A stretch of DNA of 64,000 nucleotides from the NCBI RefSeq assembly GCF_029522115.1, contig NZ_JAKWFK010000002.1:310001-374000 (forward strand), written 5' to 3'. Each line of letters begins with the position of its first letter. Position 1 is the stretch's first letter. This document shows, one piece after another, positions 56,423 through 64,000 of this stretch. Source of the stretch: Trinickia sp. Y13. Its GTDB lineage: Bacteria > Pseudomonadota > Gammaproteobacteria > Burkholderiales > Burkholderiaceae. The translations under genes and the position numbers were made by a program. A model generated the notes under the pieces. That model did no database searches and had not been told where the DNA came from. It saw only the letters and a program-made list of their open reading frames with translations.

Positions 56423-56733
56423 GAGATACCCCCAATGTGTTTCAGTGCTGGAAAACACCGGATGGTAGGGAGGGTGTGTGAAGGTTTTGAGAAAAGTAAT
56501 ACTAATTCACAAAAAGGGCATGAACGGGTGTCTCGGTCTCTTGCTCGCCTGAAGCGCACCCGCTCTAGTTAGTGGCGGTTGCGCAAGCGCGCTGCGGATC
56601 TGTAAGAGAAGAACGTCTTTGACCGTATAGAGCTCCATTTGCTAGACCGAACGGCTACCGCTGCGGCTCAACGCTAGTGGGCGCTGAGCGCCCTGCGCTA
56701 CAGTGCTCACCCGCCCAGCCTGCAGGAGAATCC
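56423..56733. other. Intergenic region between the PAP2 gene and comM
   Basis: No gene is visible in this 311-base stretch. A plausible plus-strand promoter for comM is TTGACC (56619-56624), 18 bases, TAGACC (56643-56648), which is weak at -10. The AT-rich part near 56490-56515 may hold the PAP2 gene promoter. Confidence 0.35.
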
Positions 56734-58338
56734 ATGTCGCTAGCCGTGGTGCGCTCGCGCGCGCCGGCCGCCGGTCGTGCGCCCGAAGTGACCGTCGAAG
56801 TTCATCTCGCCAACGGGCTGCCTTCGTTTTCGATCGTCGGCTTGCCCGATCTCGAAGTGCGCGAAAGCCGAGAACGTGTGCGCGCCGCGCTGCAGAACTG
56901 CGGCTTCGATTTTCCCGTTCGCCGCATTACCGTGAATTTAGCGCCGGCCGATCTGCCGAAGGAGTCGGGCCGCTTCGATCTACCCATCGCGTTGGGCATC
57001 CTCGCTGCCAGCGGTCAGATTCCCGCTGCCGCCCTCGGAGAACGCGAGTTCGCCGGAGAGCTCTCGCTTACTGGGGCGCTGCGGCCCATGCGCGGTGCCT
57101 TCGCCATGGCGTGCGGGACCGCCCGCAGCGGCCGCGCCGCCTCCGCTCGAAGCCCGCACGATGGCCCGGAGAACTTCCGCGACGCGGTCGACTGTTCGTC
57201 GCCGCCCGCCGATCTGCCGGAACTGTATCTACCGGCGCCGAGCGCCGCCGAAGCAGCGCTGGTCCCAGGCGTCGCGGTATTTGGCGCCACCGGGCTGCCG
57301 CAGTTGTGCGCGCATTTGTGCGGCGAAGCCGATGCGCGACTCCTGCCGATTGCGTCGGCGGCACCCGAGCGAGCCACCCTGCAAAGAGCGTCACCGGACC
57401 TAGCCGACGTGATCGGCCAGCAAGGCGCGCGTCGCGCGCTAGAAGTCGCGGCGGCCGGCGGTCATCATGTGCTGATGGTCGGCCCGCCAGGCGCCGGCAA
57501 GTCAATGCTCGCGGCTCGGCTGCCCGGCCTGTTGCCGCCGATGACGGACGAGGAGGCGCTCAGCTCGGCCGCCTTGCTCTCGGCCAGCGCACTCGGCTTT
57601 GCCCCGGCGCAGTGGCGCCAACGCCCGTTTCGCGCTCCGCATCATTCTTCGAGCGCCGCCGCACTCGTCGGGGGCCGTAATCCTCCACAACCGGGAGAGA
57701 TCACGCTGGCGCATCTCGGCGTGCTGTTTCTCGACGAACTCCCGGAGTTCGATCGCCACGTGCTCGAAATGCTTCGCGAGCCGCTCGAAGCCGGACGCAT
57801 CACGGTCTCGCGCGCAGCGTTGCAAATCGACTTCCCAGCCGCCTGCCAGCTCGTCGCCGCCATGAACCCATGCCCCTGCGGCTGGCGCGGCGATCCTAGC
57901 GGCCGTTGCCGCTGCACGCCCGAGGTCGCAGCGCGCTACTTGCGCAAACTGTCTGGCCCGCTCGTGGACCGAATCGACATCCAGATAGAACTGCCGGCCC
58001 TAACACCGGCCGAGCTGAGCGCGCGCGCCGCCGAGAAAAGCGAGCCCAGCGCCGTCGTAGCGGCGCGAGTGGCCGCAGCACGAGCGCGGCAACTCGCCCG
58101 GCAAGGCAAGACCAATCGCGAATTGACCGGCCGCGAAGCCGACGACGTGTGCCACCTGGATGCCGCCAGCGAAGCACTGCTACGTGAAGCAAGCGAGCGC
58201 TTTCGCTGGTCGGCGCGCGCCTACTATCGCGTTCTGAAGGTAGCCCGCTCGATCGCCGATTTGGCTGGCGACGCCATGCCGCACGCCGGCCAAATTGCCG
58301 AAGCGATTCAATACCGGCGCGTCTTTCCGGCAGGTTGA
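56734..58338 (+). CDS. comM: ComM / YifB-family AAA+ ATPase (Mg chelatase-like)
   Basis: ComM is a hexameric branch-migration helicase that promotes recombination of incoming DNA in natural transformation. The 534-residue protein starts MSLAVVRSRAPAAGRAPEVTVEVHLANGLPSF, has Walker A GPPGAGKSMLAARLPGLLPP near 249, Walker B VLFLDELPEFDR, and the C-terminal zinc-like CPCGWRGDPSGRCRCTP. The start has CAGGAGA upstream. Confidence 0.95.
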   Translation: MSLAVVRSRAPAAGRAPEVTVEVHLANGLPSFSIVGLPDLEVRESRERVRAALQNCGFDFPVRRITVNLAPADLPKESGRFDLPIALGILAASGQIPAAALGEREFAGELSLTGALRPMRGAFAMACGTARSGRAASARSPHDGPENFRDAVDCSSPPADLPELYLPAPSAAEAALVPGVAVFGATGLPQLCAHLCGEADARLLPIASAAPERATLQRASPDLADVIGQQGARRALEVAAAGGHHVLMVGPPGAGKSMLAARLPGLLPPMTDEEALSSAALLSASALGFAPAQWRQRPFRAPHHSSSAAALVGGRNPPQPGEITLAHLGVLFLDELPEFDRHVLEMLREPLEAGRITVSRAALQIDFPAACQLVAAMNPCPCGWRGDPSGRCRCTPEVAARYLRKLSGPLVDRIDIQIELPALTPAELSARAAEKSEPSAVVAARVAAARARQLARQGKTNRELTGREADDVCHLDAASEALLREASERFRWSARAYYRVLKVARSIADLAGDAMPHAGQIAEAIQYRRVFPAG

Positions 58339-58688
58339 AGCAAAAAAAGCGCTGTCAAGACTTGACTTATACACATTGTCGCTTTCGATACCGCTAGACG
58401 ATCGTTTGCGGGCGTCTCGCAAACCTACCTTCCCAGTACATTGATTCTTAACGATATTTAAGGATCCTCGAGCGCGGCACGCTACCACGCAAGCCCCGTC
58501 CGGCGGGCTTCAGAGCATCAGCGGCGGCTAGTTCTCAACAGAGTTATCCACACCGTCTGTGGATAGCATGAAAAGCGGCGAAAAATCCGCGCGTTAGCGG
58601 CATCTCCTGTCGCGGAACCTTCATTCGAATACGCCGTCCGTCGTGCCTCGTAGCGGGACGATATGTCGCGGACCGCCACGATTTTTTT
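58339..58688. other. Intergenic region with DnaA boxes after comM
   Basis: No gene is visible. It contains TTATACACA (58367-58375), TTATCCACA (58544-58552) and TGTGGATAG (58558-58566), the last two inverted and five bases apart, all fitting the DnaA-box consensus TTATNCACA (the third read on the opposite strand with one mismatch). A 7-bp hairpin GTTTGCG/CGCAAAC (58404-58424) and an AT-rich patch near 58440-58465 lie between them. Confidence 0.55.
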
Positions 58689-59279
58689 CTACTGGAGCTT
58701 CAGTGAGCCGAAGAACTGATCGACCTGCTCCTGCGGCGGCGCGTGTGCGGCGACGATTGCCGCCTGATAGACATGTCTGCCGCTACCCACGACCCACGCG
58801 TGAATGGTCCGCTGCTCGTGCGCCTCTCCGGCCGCCCCCGTGACAACGAGCTCGATCCCCGCAATGCCCGCCCCCGTCTGCACCGGCACTTGCACGGGGC
58901 GCTCGATGGGCGACGCGCTCACGTTTCGCGCCAACGCACCGCGCAAGGCCTCGACGACGGACTCGCGCAGGCGCGCATCGTCACGCGGCAAATCGATCGC
59001 GGCGATCGCAAAGACAGCGCCTTGCGTGTGAGCCGCGCGAACATGCATCGGCAACGCATTGCCGGCGATGTCGACACGCCGCTCGTCGACGGTCGGCTTG
59101 GCGGGCAAATCGATCGCATAGCCTTCGGCCGCGTCGGTCACCGTACGCCAGTTGTAAGCCGGTGAACAAGCCGCAGCGAGTGCCATGCATGCCATCGCGG
59201 CGAGCGCGGCGAACGGCATGCGTGCGCGCGGGGAAATCGGCAGGGGGCCGGCTAGCAAGCCGGAGAAAGGAAAACGCAT
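58689..59279 (-). CDS. Hypothetical lipoprotein
   Basis: The protein has a lipobox (MALAAAC|SPAYNW) after a basic PRAR segment, so a lipoprotein signal is likely. The mature part of about 155 residues contains DAAEGYAIDLPAKPTVDERRVDIAG, VFAIAAIDLPRDDARLRESVVEALRGAL and a C-terminal FFGSLKLQ. I recognise no named family. The start at 59279 keeps the positive n-region; ATG 59219 would shorten it and remove the charge. It is divergent from the TlpA gene, 208 bases apart. Confidence 0.75.
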   Translation of the reverse strand: MRFPFSGLLAGPLPISPRARMPFAALAAMACMALAAACSPAYNWRTVTDAAEGYAIDLPAKPTVDERRVDIAGNALPMHVRAAHTQGAVFAIAAIDLPRDDARLRESVVEALRGALARNVSASPIERPVQVPVQTGAGIAGIELVVTGAAGEAHEQRTIHAWVVGSGRHVYQAAIVAAHAPPQEQVDQFFGSLKLQ

Positions 59280-59487
59280 AGAGAGCGGGGGCCCGACCTC
59301 GCAGATGAGCAAACCCCCATTATCCGTCATCGGCCCCCTACGCCTCCTGTCTGCCGATCCGAACGAGCTTGCACCTGCCGCGTTCGGCAAATAAGGCTAA
59401 AATAGCGGCGCTAAATCGCGCCTTTGCCGCGCCCACACCGGCGTTTCGTTTGCAACGGGCCGCGATCACCCGCACGAGGTCGTATCC

Positions 59488-60018
59488 ATGAGCCAAACTC
59501 CCGCTTCCCCCGCCCGCCGCTCGGGCGCCCTGCGCTACGTCGCGTTCGCCGCTGCGGCCGCCGCGATTGCCGTCGCCGGTTACTTCACGTTCGGCAGCAG
59601 CCAGCACGTGCCCGATGCCACGTTCACGTTGCTGTCGGGGCAAAAAGTATCGACCAGCGACTTGAAGGGCAAGGTCTACCTCGTGAATTTCTGGGCGACC
59701 GACTGCGAAACCTGCATCAAGGAAATGCCGCAAATGGTCGACACGTACAACCGTTTCAAGGGGCGCGGCCTCGAATTCGTCGCCGTGGCGATGAAGTACG
59801 ACGCGCCGATGTACGTCGTCAACTACACCCAAACGCGTCAATTGCCGTTCAAGGTCGCAATGGACGACGGCAGCGCCGCCAAGGTGTTCGGCAACGTCCA
59901 GATGACGCCGACGACCTTCGTCGTCGACAAGAACGGAACGATCCTCAAGCGCTACGTCGGCGAGCCGCAGTTCGCCGAACTCGACCAACTGCTGCAAAAG
60001 GCGCTCGGTTCTGCATAA
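59488..60018 (+). CDS. TlpA-family thiol-disulfide oxidoreductase
   Basis: A membrane-anchored periplasmic thioredoxin of 176 residues. One N-terminal helix (YVAFAAAAAAIAVAGYFTF) precedes the redox domain: FTLLSGQKVSTSDLKGKVYLVNFWATDCETCIKEMP split around the CETC active site (Cys73, Cys76), then MTPTTFVVDKNGTI with the cis-Pro. Targets may include cytochrome c apoproteins or Sco-type proteins; nothing nearby decides this. Confidence 0.92.
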   Translation: MSQTPASPARRSGALRYVAFAAAAAAIAVAGYFTFGSSQHVPDATFTLLSGQKVSTSDLKGKVYLVNFWATDCETCIKEMPQMVDTYNRFKGRGLEFVAVAMKYDAPMYVVNYTQTRQLPFKVAMDDGSAAKVFGNVQMTPTTFVVDKNGTILKRYVGEPQFAELDQLLQKALGSA

Positions 60019-60137
60019 ACCGCTTCGCTTCCGCGTCCGGGGCCCGGCGACCGGCCGCAGCGCAGTAAGAGCGCCGGCCGCAGTCAAATCGCGCACCGTC
60101 TCGGCGCGCGCCGCCCCCCAAAGGCTGGCCCCGCGCG

Positions 60138-61517
60138 TCAGTTCCCGTCCTTCGCGGCTTCGCCCCGCTCGGCGAGGCCATATCGTTTGATCTTCTCGTA
60201 AAGCGTCGCCTTGCCGATCTGCAGTTCATCGGCGGCCGCCGGCACGGCGCCGCCGTGCCGCGCCAGCGCCTCGGCAATCGCCGCTCGCTCGAATCGTTCG
60301 ACCTGCTCCTTGAGCGAATGCCCCGGCGCCGCCTCGCCGCCGGGGAGGCTCGATGCCCGCTCGATGCCGAGCACGAGCCGGTCCGCCGCATTACGCAGCT
60401 CGCGCACATTGCCCGGCCAGTCCCGAGCCATCAGCTCGGCGCGCTGGCGCGCCGTCAGCACCGGTGCGGGGCGGTCGTAGCGCACCGCGGCCTCGAGCAC
60501 GAAATGCTCGATCAACGGCACGATGTCCTCGCGGCGTTCCGCCAGCGGCGGCAACTCGATCGTCACGACGTTGAGCCGATAGAGCAAGTCTCGACGGAAC
60601 ACCCCCGACGCCACCAGCGCTTGCATATCGCCCTTGGCCGCGGCCACCACGCGCAAGTCGACCCGAATGGGCTGATTCGAGCCGAGACGCTCGAGCGCGC
60701 CTTCTTGCAAGACGCGCAGCAACTTCACTTGTAGCGCCAGCGGCATGCTTTCGATTTCGTCGAGAAACACGGTGCCGCCCGACGCGTATTCGAGCTTGCC
60801 GATGCGGCGTTTTGTCGCGCCGGTGAATGCGCCGGGCTCGCTGCCGAACATCTCCGACTCGAACATCGCCTCGGGCAGCGCGCCGCAATTGACCGCGACG
60901 AACGGCTTGGCGCTGCGCGGCGAGAGTTCGTGCAGGCTGCGCGCAACGAGTTCTTTGCCCGCGCCCGTATCGCCGATGATGAGCACCGATGCGTCCGTCG
61001 GCGCGACGTTCACGATCAAGCGACGCACCGCATCGATGGCGGCGCTGCGGCCGATAATGCGCGGCACGAGCGCGTCGCGGACGGCCAGTTCGCGCCGCAG
61101 CGCGACGTTTTCCAGCAGAAGGCGCCGCCGCTCGAGGGCGCGCCGCACCGTGTCCACCAGCCGTTCCGCGGCAAACGGCTTTTCGACGAAGTCGTATGCG
61201 CCTTCGCGCATCGCCTGCACAGCCATGGAAATGTCGCCGTGCCCGGTAACGAGGACGACGGGCACGTCGGGCGCATGCTCGCGACAGTGCGCGAGCAACT
61301 CGAGCCCGCTCGCGCCGGGCAGCCGAACATCGCTGACGATGACCCCCTCGAATTCGTCGCCCGACGCATCCAGCATGCTGCGCGCGGCTTCCACCGAACC
61401 GTAGCCGCTGACGGCGAACCCCGCCAACTGCAAGCTCTGCACGCTGGCGCGGCGAACGAGTTCGTCGTCTTCGATGAAGATGACCTGGGGATTGTCTGTC
61501 GTCGCCGTCGCGTTCAT
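60138..61517 (-). CDS. dctD: Sigma-54-dependent response regulator DctD
   Basis: DctD activates dctA transcription with sigma-54 RNA polymerase. The 459-residue protein has a receiver domain (about 10-125, phospho-Asp in VSDVRLPG near 58), an AAA+ domain with GDTGAGKELVARSLHE and the sigma-54 contact loop GAFTGA near 229, and a C-terminal Fis-type helix-turn-helix (AAADELQIGKATLYEKIKRY). The start at 61517 removes a non-conserved 23-codon extension. It is 49 bases downstream of dctB. Confidence 0.94.
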   Translation of the reverse strand: MNATATTDNPQVIFIEDDELVRRASVQSLQLAGFAVSGYGSVEAARSMLDASGDEFEGVIVSDVRLPGASGLELLAHCREHAPDVPVVLVTGHGDISMAVQAMREGAYDFVEKPFAAERLVDTVRRALERRRLLLENVALRRELAVRDALVPRIIGRSAAIDAVRRLIVNVAPTDASVLIIGDTGAGKELVARSLHELSPRSAKPFVAVNCGALPEAMFESEMFGSEPGAFTGATKRRIGKLEYASGGTVFLDEIESMPLALQVKLLRVLQEGALERLGSNQPIRVDLRVVAAAKGDMQALVASGVFRRDLLYRLNVVTIELPPLAERREDIVPLIEHFVLEAAVRYDRPAPVLTARQRAELMARDWPGNVRELRNAADRLVLGIERASSLPGGEAAPGHSLKEQVERFERAAIAEALARHGGAVPAAADELQIGKATLYEKIKRYGLAERGEAAKDGN

Positions 61518-61566
61518 GTCGGTAGTGGAAATTCGAAAATTCGGAACGGGCAAAGCGAATGCCGCG

Positions 61567-63492
61567 CTAGCGCGAGGATGCCGCATCGGGCAGCGTCCTC
61601 GTGGCTGCGTCCGCGCGGCGCAAGGTCAGCACGAATGCGGCACCCCCACCCGCTTCGTTGTACGCGCTCAGCGAGCCGCCGCAATCGCGCGCGATCGACG
61701 AAGCGATCGCCAGACCGAGCCCGAGGCCCTTGCCCATCGCTTTCGTCGTAAAGAATGGCTCGAAAAGCCGGGGCAGGACATCCGCAGGAATGCCAGGGCC
61801 ATTGTCGCGCACGACGATCGCCAAGGCGTCCGGGCCGACGTCGATGTCGATCGAAAGGCGCGGATCGTCAACCGTCTCGAGCGCATCGAGCGCGTTGCCG
61901 ACGAGATTGATGAGCGCTTGCTCGAGCCGCAGATCGTCGCAGTAGGCCACGAGCGACAGGTCGTTCGCCGCCGGATCCACTGGCCGGTAAAGCCCCGCCT
62001 CGGCCGGCGCAGGCTGCGTTGCCCGATCGCCCAAGCACGCAACGTCACGAATGCGGACCTCCACGGAAATGCGCTGCAGCCGCTTTTGCAGCAATTGCAG
62101 GGCATTGCGCAGCGCCCGCATCACAGGCGAGCGCGCATTGTGCGTCTGCGCGCGGCCCACGAACAGCTTGAGTTGATTCGTGATCTTGCCCATGCGGTCG
62201 GTCAGTGCGCCGATCGCCTCCAGGTTCTCGCGCGCATCGGCGAGCGCCCCGCGTTCGATCAGCACGCGCGTGTTGTCGGAAAACGTGCGCAGCGCGCTCA
62301 GCGGTTGATTGAGTTCGTGCGTAATGCCCGCGGCCATCTGCCCCAGCGCAGCCAGCTTGCTGGTTTGAAGCAACTCCGCATGGGCGGCGCGCAGCTCGTT
62401 CTCCGCGCGCGTGCGCTCGGCCACCTCTGTCTGCAGTCGTGCATTGGCCGCCGACAAATCGGCCGTGCGTTCCTCGACGCGCTGGTTCAATTCCGCATAC
62501 GCCTTTTGCAGCAATGCCCGGCCCTTCATCACCTCGCGCAGGCGTGCGCGCCGCATGCGCCAATAGAACGCCAGCAAGCAAAGTGAAACGAAGCCGAAGC
62601 CGACGGCGGCGGTGGTATTACGCGCGTCGTCGAGCACCGAGTCCACGGGCGCGAGCGTCATCAACTGCCACTGGGGTGCGCCAAGGCGGCGCTGCGTGAG
62701 CAGGTAATAGGGAGAGAAGCGCTTGGCGCCAACTCGCACGACGTGCGCATCCGAGGCATTGAGTGCGCGCACGGGCGTGATCGGCAGCTTTGCGAGCGAC
62801 TGCTGCGCATATTGGCGCGTTTCCTCGATCGCAGTCGCCACTTCGCGCGGCAAGTCGCGCACCGCCCGATATTTCCAAGCGGGCACGGACGACAAAAAGA
62901 TCACGCCATGTTTATCGACGACGAAAACCGGCTCGTTCGCATCGGTGCCCGGAAACCATTCGAGATTGAGCTTGAGGACCGCCGCGCCCACGATGCGCCC
63001 GCCGCGATAGACGGGCTGGGAGATGTAATAGCCAGGCACGTGCGACACCGTGCCGATACCGAAGAAGCGGCCGACGCGCCCGCCCATCGCATCGACGAAA
63101 TATGGCCGAAAACGGTACTGCGACCCGGCGAAGCTATCGGGGCGGTCCCAGTTGCTCGCGGAAAGGCACAGGCCGTCGGCGCGGATGATGTAGGTGACGT
63201 CGGCGTGAGAATGCGCGTTCGCGTCCGTCAGGTAGCGGTTGGCGCGAGCGATGGCGTCGGAGGCGCCCGTTTCGAGCGCTTCACCGACACTCGGGTGGCT
63301 GGCGACGAGGTAGGAAAGCGATTCGTAGCGCTCGAGCGTGTCGCCGAGCGCGGTGACCGTGCGGTCGGCCCGCACGTCGGCTTGCTGCTGAAGGGCGTCG
63401 ATCCCGCGCAGCCAAGCGAGGCGCCAAGTGGCGGCGCACACGGCGACGAGCGCCGCCGCGAGCGCGAGAACGACAAGGAGACGGCGCGTCAC
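61567..63492 (-). CDS. dctB: C4-dicarboxylate sensor histidine kinase DctB
   Basis: DctB senses periplasmic succinate, fumarate or malate and phosphorylates DctD. The 641-residue protein has helix I near residues 4-25, a large periplasmic PAS-like sensor (about 40-300) with [19 protein letters not shown] and [21 protein letters not shown], helix II (about 310-330), a coiled coil, phospho-His in [17 protein letters not shown] near 389, and ATPase motifs DNGPGIP and [11 protein letters not shown]. The start is GTG 63492, right before helix I. It is 83 bases downstream of dctA. Confidence 0.92.
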   Translation of the reverse strand: MTRRLLVVLALAAALVAVCAATWRLAWLRGIDALQQQADVRADRTVTALGDTLERYESLSYLVASHPSVGEALETGASDAIARANRYLTDANAHSHADVTYIIRADGLCLSASNWDRPDSFAGSQYRFRPYFVDAMGGRVGRFFGIGTVSHVPGYYISQPVYRGGRIVGAAVLKLNLEWFPGTDANEPVFVVDKHGVIFLSSVPAWKYRAVRDLPREVATAIEETRQYAQQSLAKLPITPVRALNASDAHVVRVGAKRFSPYYLLTQRRLGAPQWQLMTLAPVDSVLDDARNTTAAVGFGFVSLCLLAFYWRMRRARLREVMKGRALLQKAYAELNQRVEERTADLSAANARLQTEVAERTRAENELRAAHAELLQTSKLAALGQMAAGITHELNQPLSALRTFSDNTRVLIERGALADARENLEAIGALTDRMGKITNQLKLFVGRAQTHNARSPVMRALRNALQLLQKRLQRISVEVRIRDVACLGDRATQPAPAEAGLYRPVDPAANDLSLVAYCDDLRLEQALINLVGNALDALETVDDPRLSIDIDVGPDALAIVVRDNGPGIPADVLPRLFEPFFTTKAMGKGLGLGLAIASSIARDCGGSLSAYNEAGGGAAFVLTLRRADAATRTLPDAASSR

Positions 63493-63575
63493 GGTGTCGA
63501 ATTCCTGGCAGGACAGTGGCCTATTGTGGCATAGGCCGCCGCAGCCGCCCGCCCGCGCCGCGCCGGGTGATGCGC

Positions 63576-64000
63576 TTAAACGCCGGCCGAGCTCGTCTGC
63601 GCATCGGCTGCGGCCGCATCGCCGCCGCGGCCCAGCGCCGCGCGCAGCTTCGAGCGGTCCAGTTCCTTTTCCCAAGCGGAGACGACGACGGTGGCCACGC
63701 CATTGCCGACGAGATTCGTCAGCGCGCGGCACTCGCTCATGAAGCGGTCGATGCCGAGAATCAGCACCATGCCAGAGAGCGGGATCGTCGGCACGACGGC
63801 GAGCGTGGCCGCGAGCGTGATGAAACCGGCCCCCGTCACGCCGCTCGCGCCTTTGGAGGTCAACATGGCGACGGCGATCAGCGTGAGCTGCTGCATCAGC
63901 GTGAGATCGGTGTTCGTCGCTTGCGCGATGAACAAGACGGCCATCGTCATATAGATGTTGGTGCCGTCGAGATTGAACGAGTAGCCCGTGGGCACGACGA
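63576..64000 (-). CDS. dctA: C4-dicarboxylate transporter DctA, C-terminal part (cut by window end)
   Basis: DctA is a proton-coupled symporter for succinate, fumarate and malate. The visible 141 residues are in frame to the right edge and include [23 protein letters not shown], the family substrate-site motif, then helical-hairpin [49 protein letters not shown] and an Ala-rich tail. The gene order dctA-dctB-dctD on one strand supports the call. Confidence 0.93.
   Translation of the reverse strand, partial: VVPTGYSFNLDGTNIYMTMAVLFIAQATNTDLTLMQQLTLIAVAMLTSKGASGVTGAGFITLAATLAVVPTIPLSGMVLILGIDRFMSECRALTNLVGNGVATVVVSAWEKELDRSKLRAALGRGGDAAAADAQTSSAGV

Noticed and set aside
58339-58688. Replication origin
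   Set aside because: DnaA-like boxes occur, but there is no dnaA, dnaN, gidA, parAB or rep gene and the box number is small.

Overview
The window is a GC-rich, gene-dense stretch of a betaproteobacterial chromosome. Gene content and order (lolB-ispE-tRNA-Gln-prs-rplY-pth; a ctaC-ctaD-ctaG-ctaE-surf1-ctaA-ctaB-sco cluster; gshA-gshB-EIIA-HPr-PtsI; glnK-amtB; dctA-dctB-dctD) and the protein sequences fit Burkholderia sensu lato (Burkholderia, Paraburkholderia, Trinickia and relatives). I cannot name the species. It looks like core chromosome: there are no insertion sequences, phage genes, CRISPR arrays or rRNA genes.

Layout. 1-12.3 kb: housekeeping genes for the outer membrane (lolB, cut by the window start), isoprenoids (ispE), tRNA-Gln, PRPP (prs), translation (rplY, pth), CoA (coaD), rRNA methylation (rsmD) and SRP targeting (ftsY). 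These are followed by a two-gene aromatic ring-cleavage module, ybiB, and leuA behind a leucine-codon leader peptide. 12.3-14.2 kb: pagL diverging from rpoH, with a perfect CIRCE heat-shock operator in front of rpoH. 14.2-17.8 kb: the cytochrome bd operon cydP-cydA-cydB-cydX. 17.8-24.8 kb: a complete N-acetylglucosamine PTS and catabolic operon (nagA, SIS deaminase, EIIA-HPr-EI fusion, nagE) under one strong promoter with an operator-like repeat. 24.8-26.7 kb: a MarR-GNAT fusion and an orphan MetQ.

26.8-37.2 kb: the aa3-type cytochrome c oxidase locus with heme A synthesis and copper-delivery factors. Its ctaG (Cox11) is broken by an internal frameshifting deletion and has lost conserved residues. 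37.3-46.3 kb: mixed housekeeping genes (bioC-like, comF, trmL, macro domain, gpsA, secB, grxC, rhodanese, gpmA, ctpA, moeB). 46.3-53.9 kb: a regulatory PTS (ptsI, ptsH, EIIA), glutathione synthesis (gshA, gshB), and glnK-amtB behind a consensus sigma-54 promoter. 54-64 kb: ubiK, an unusual PAP2 phosphatase fused to autotransporter-type repeats, comM, a DnaA-box-containing intergenic region, a lipoprotein, a TlpA thioredoxin and the C4-dicarboxylate system dctDBA (dctA cut by the window end).

The main points of interest are the decayed ctaG inside an otherwise intact oxidase locus, the leuA leader peptide rich in rare CTA codons, the CIRCE element at rpoH, the 18-bp direct-repeat elements around the nag promoter, and several strong gene-end hairpins, including a tandem pair between ptsH and ptsI.
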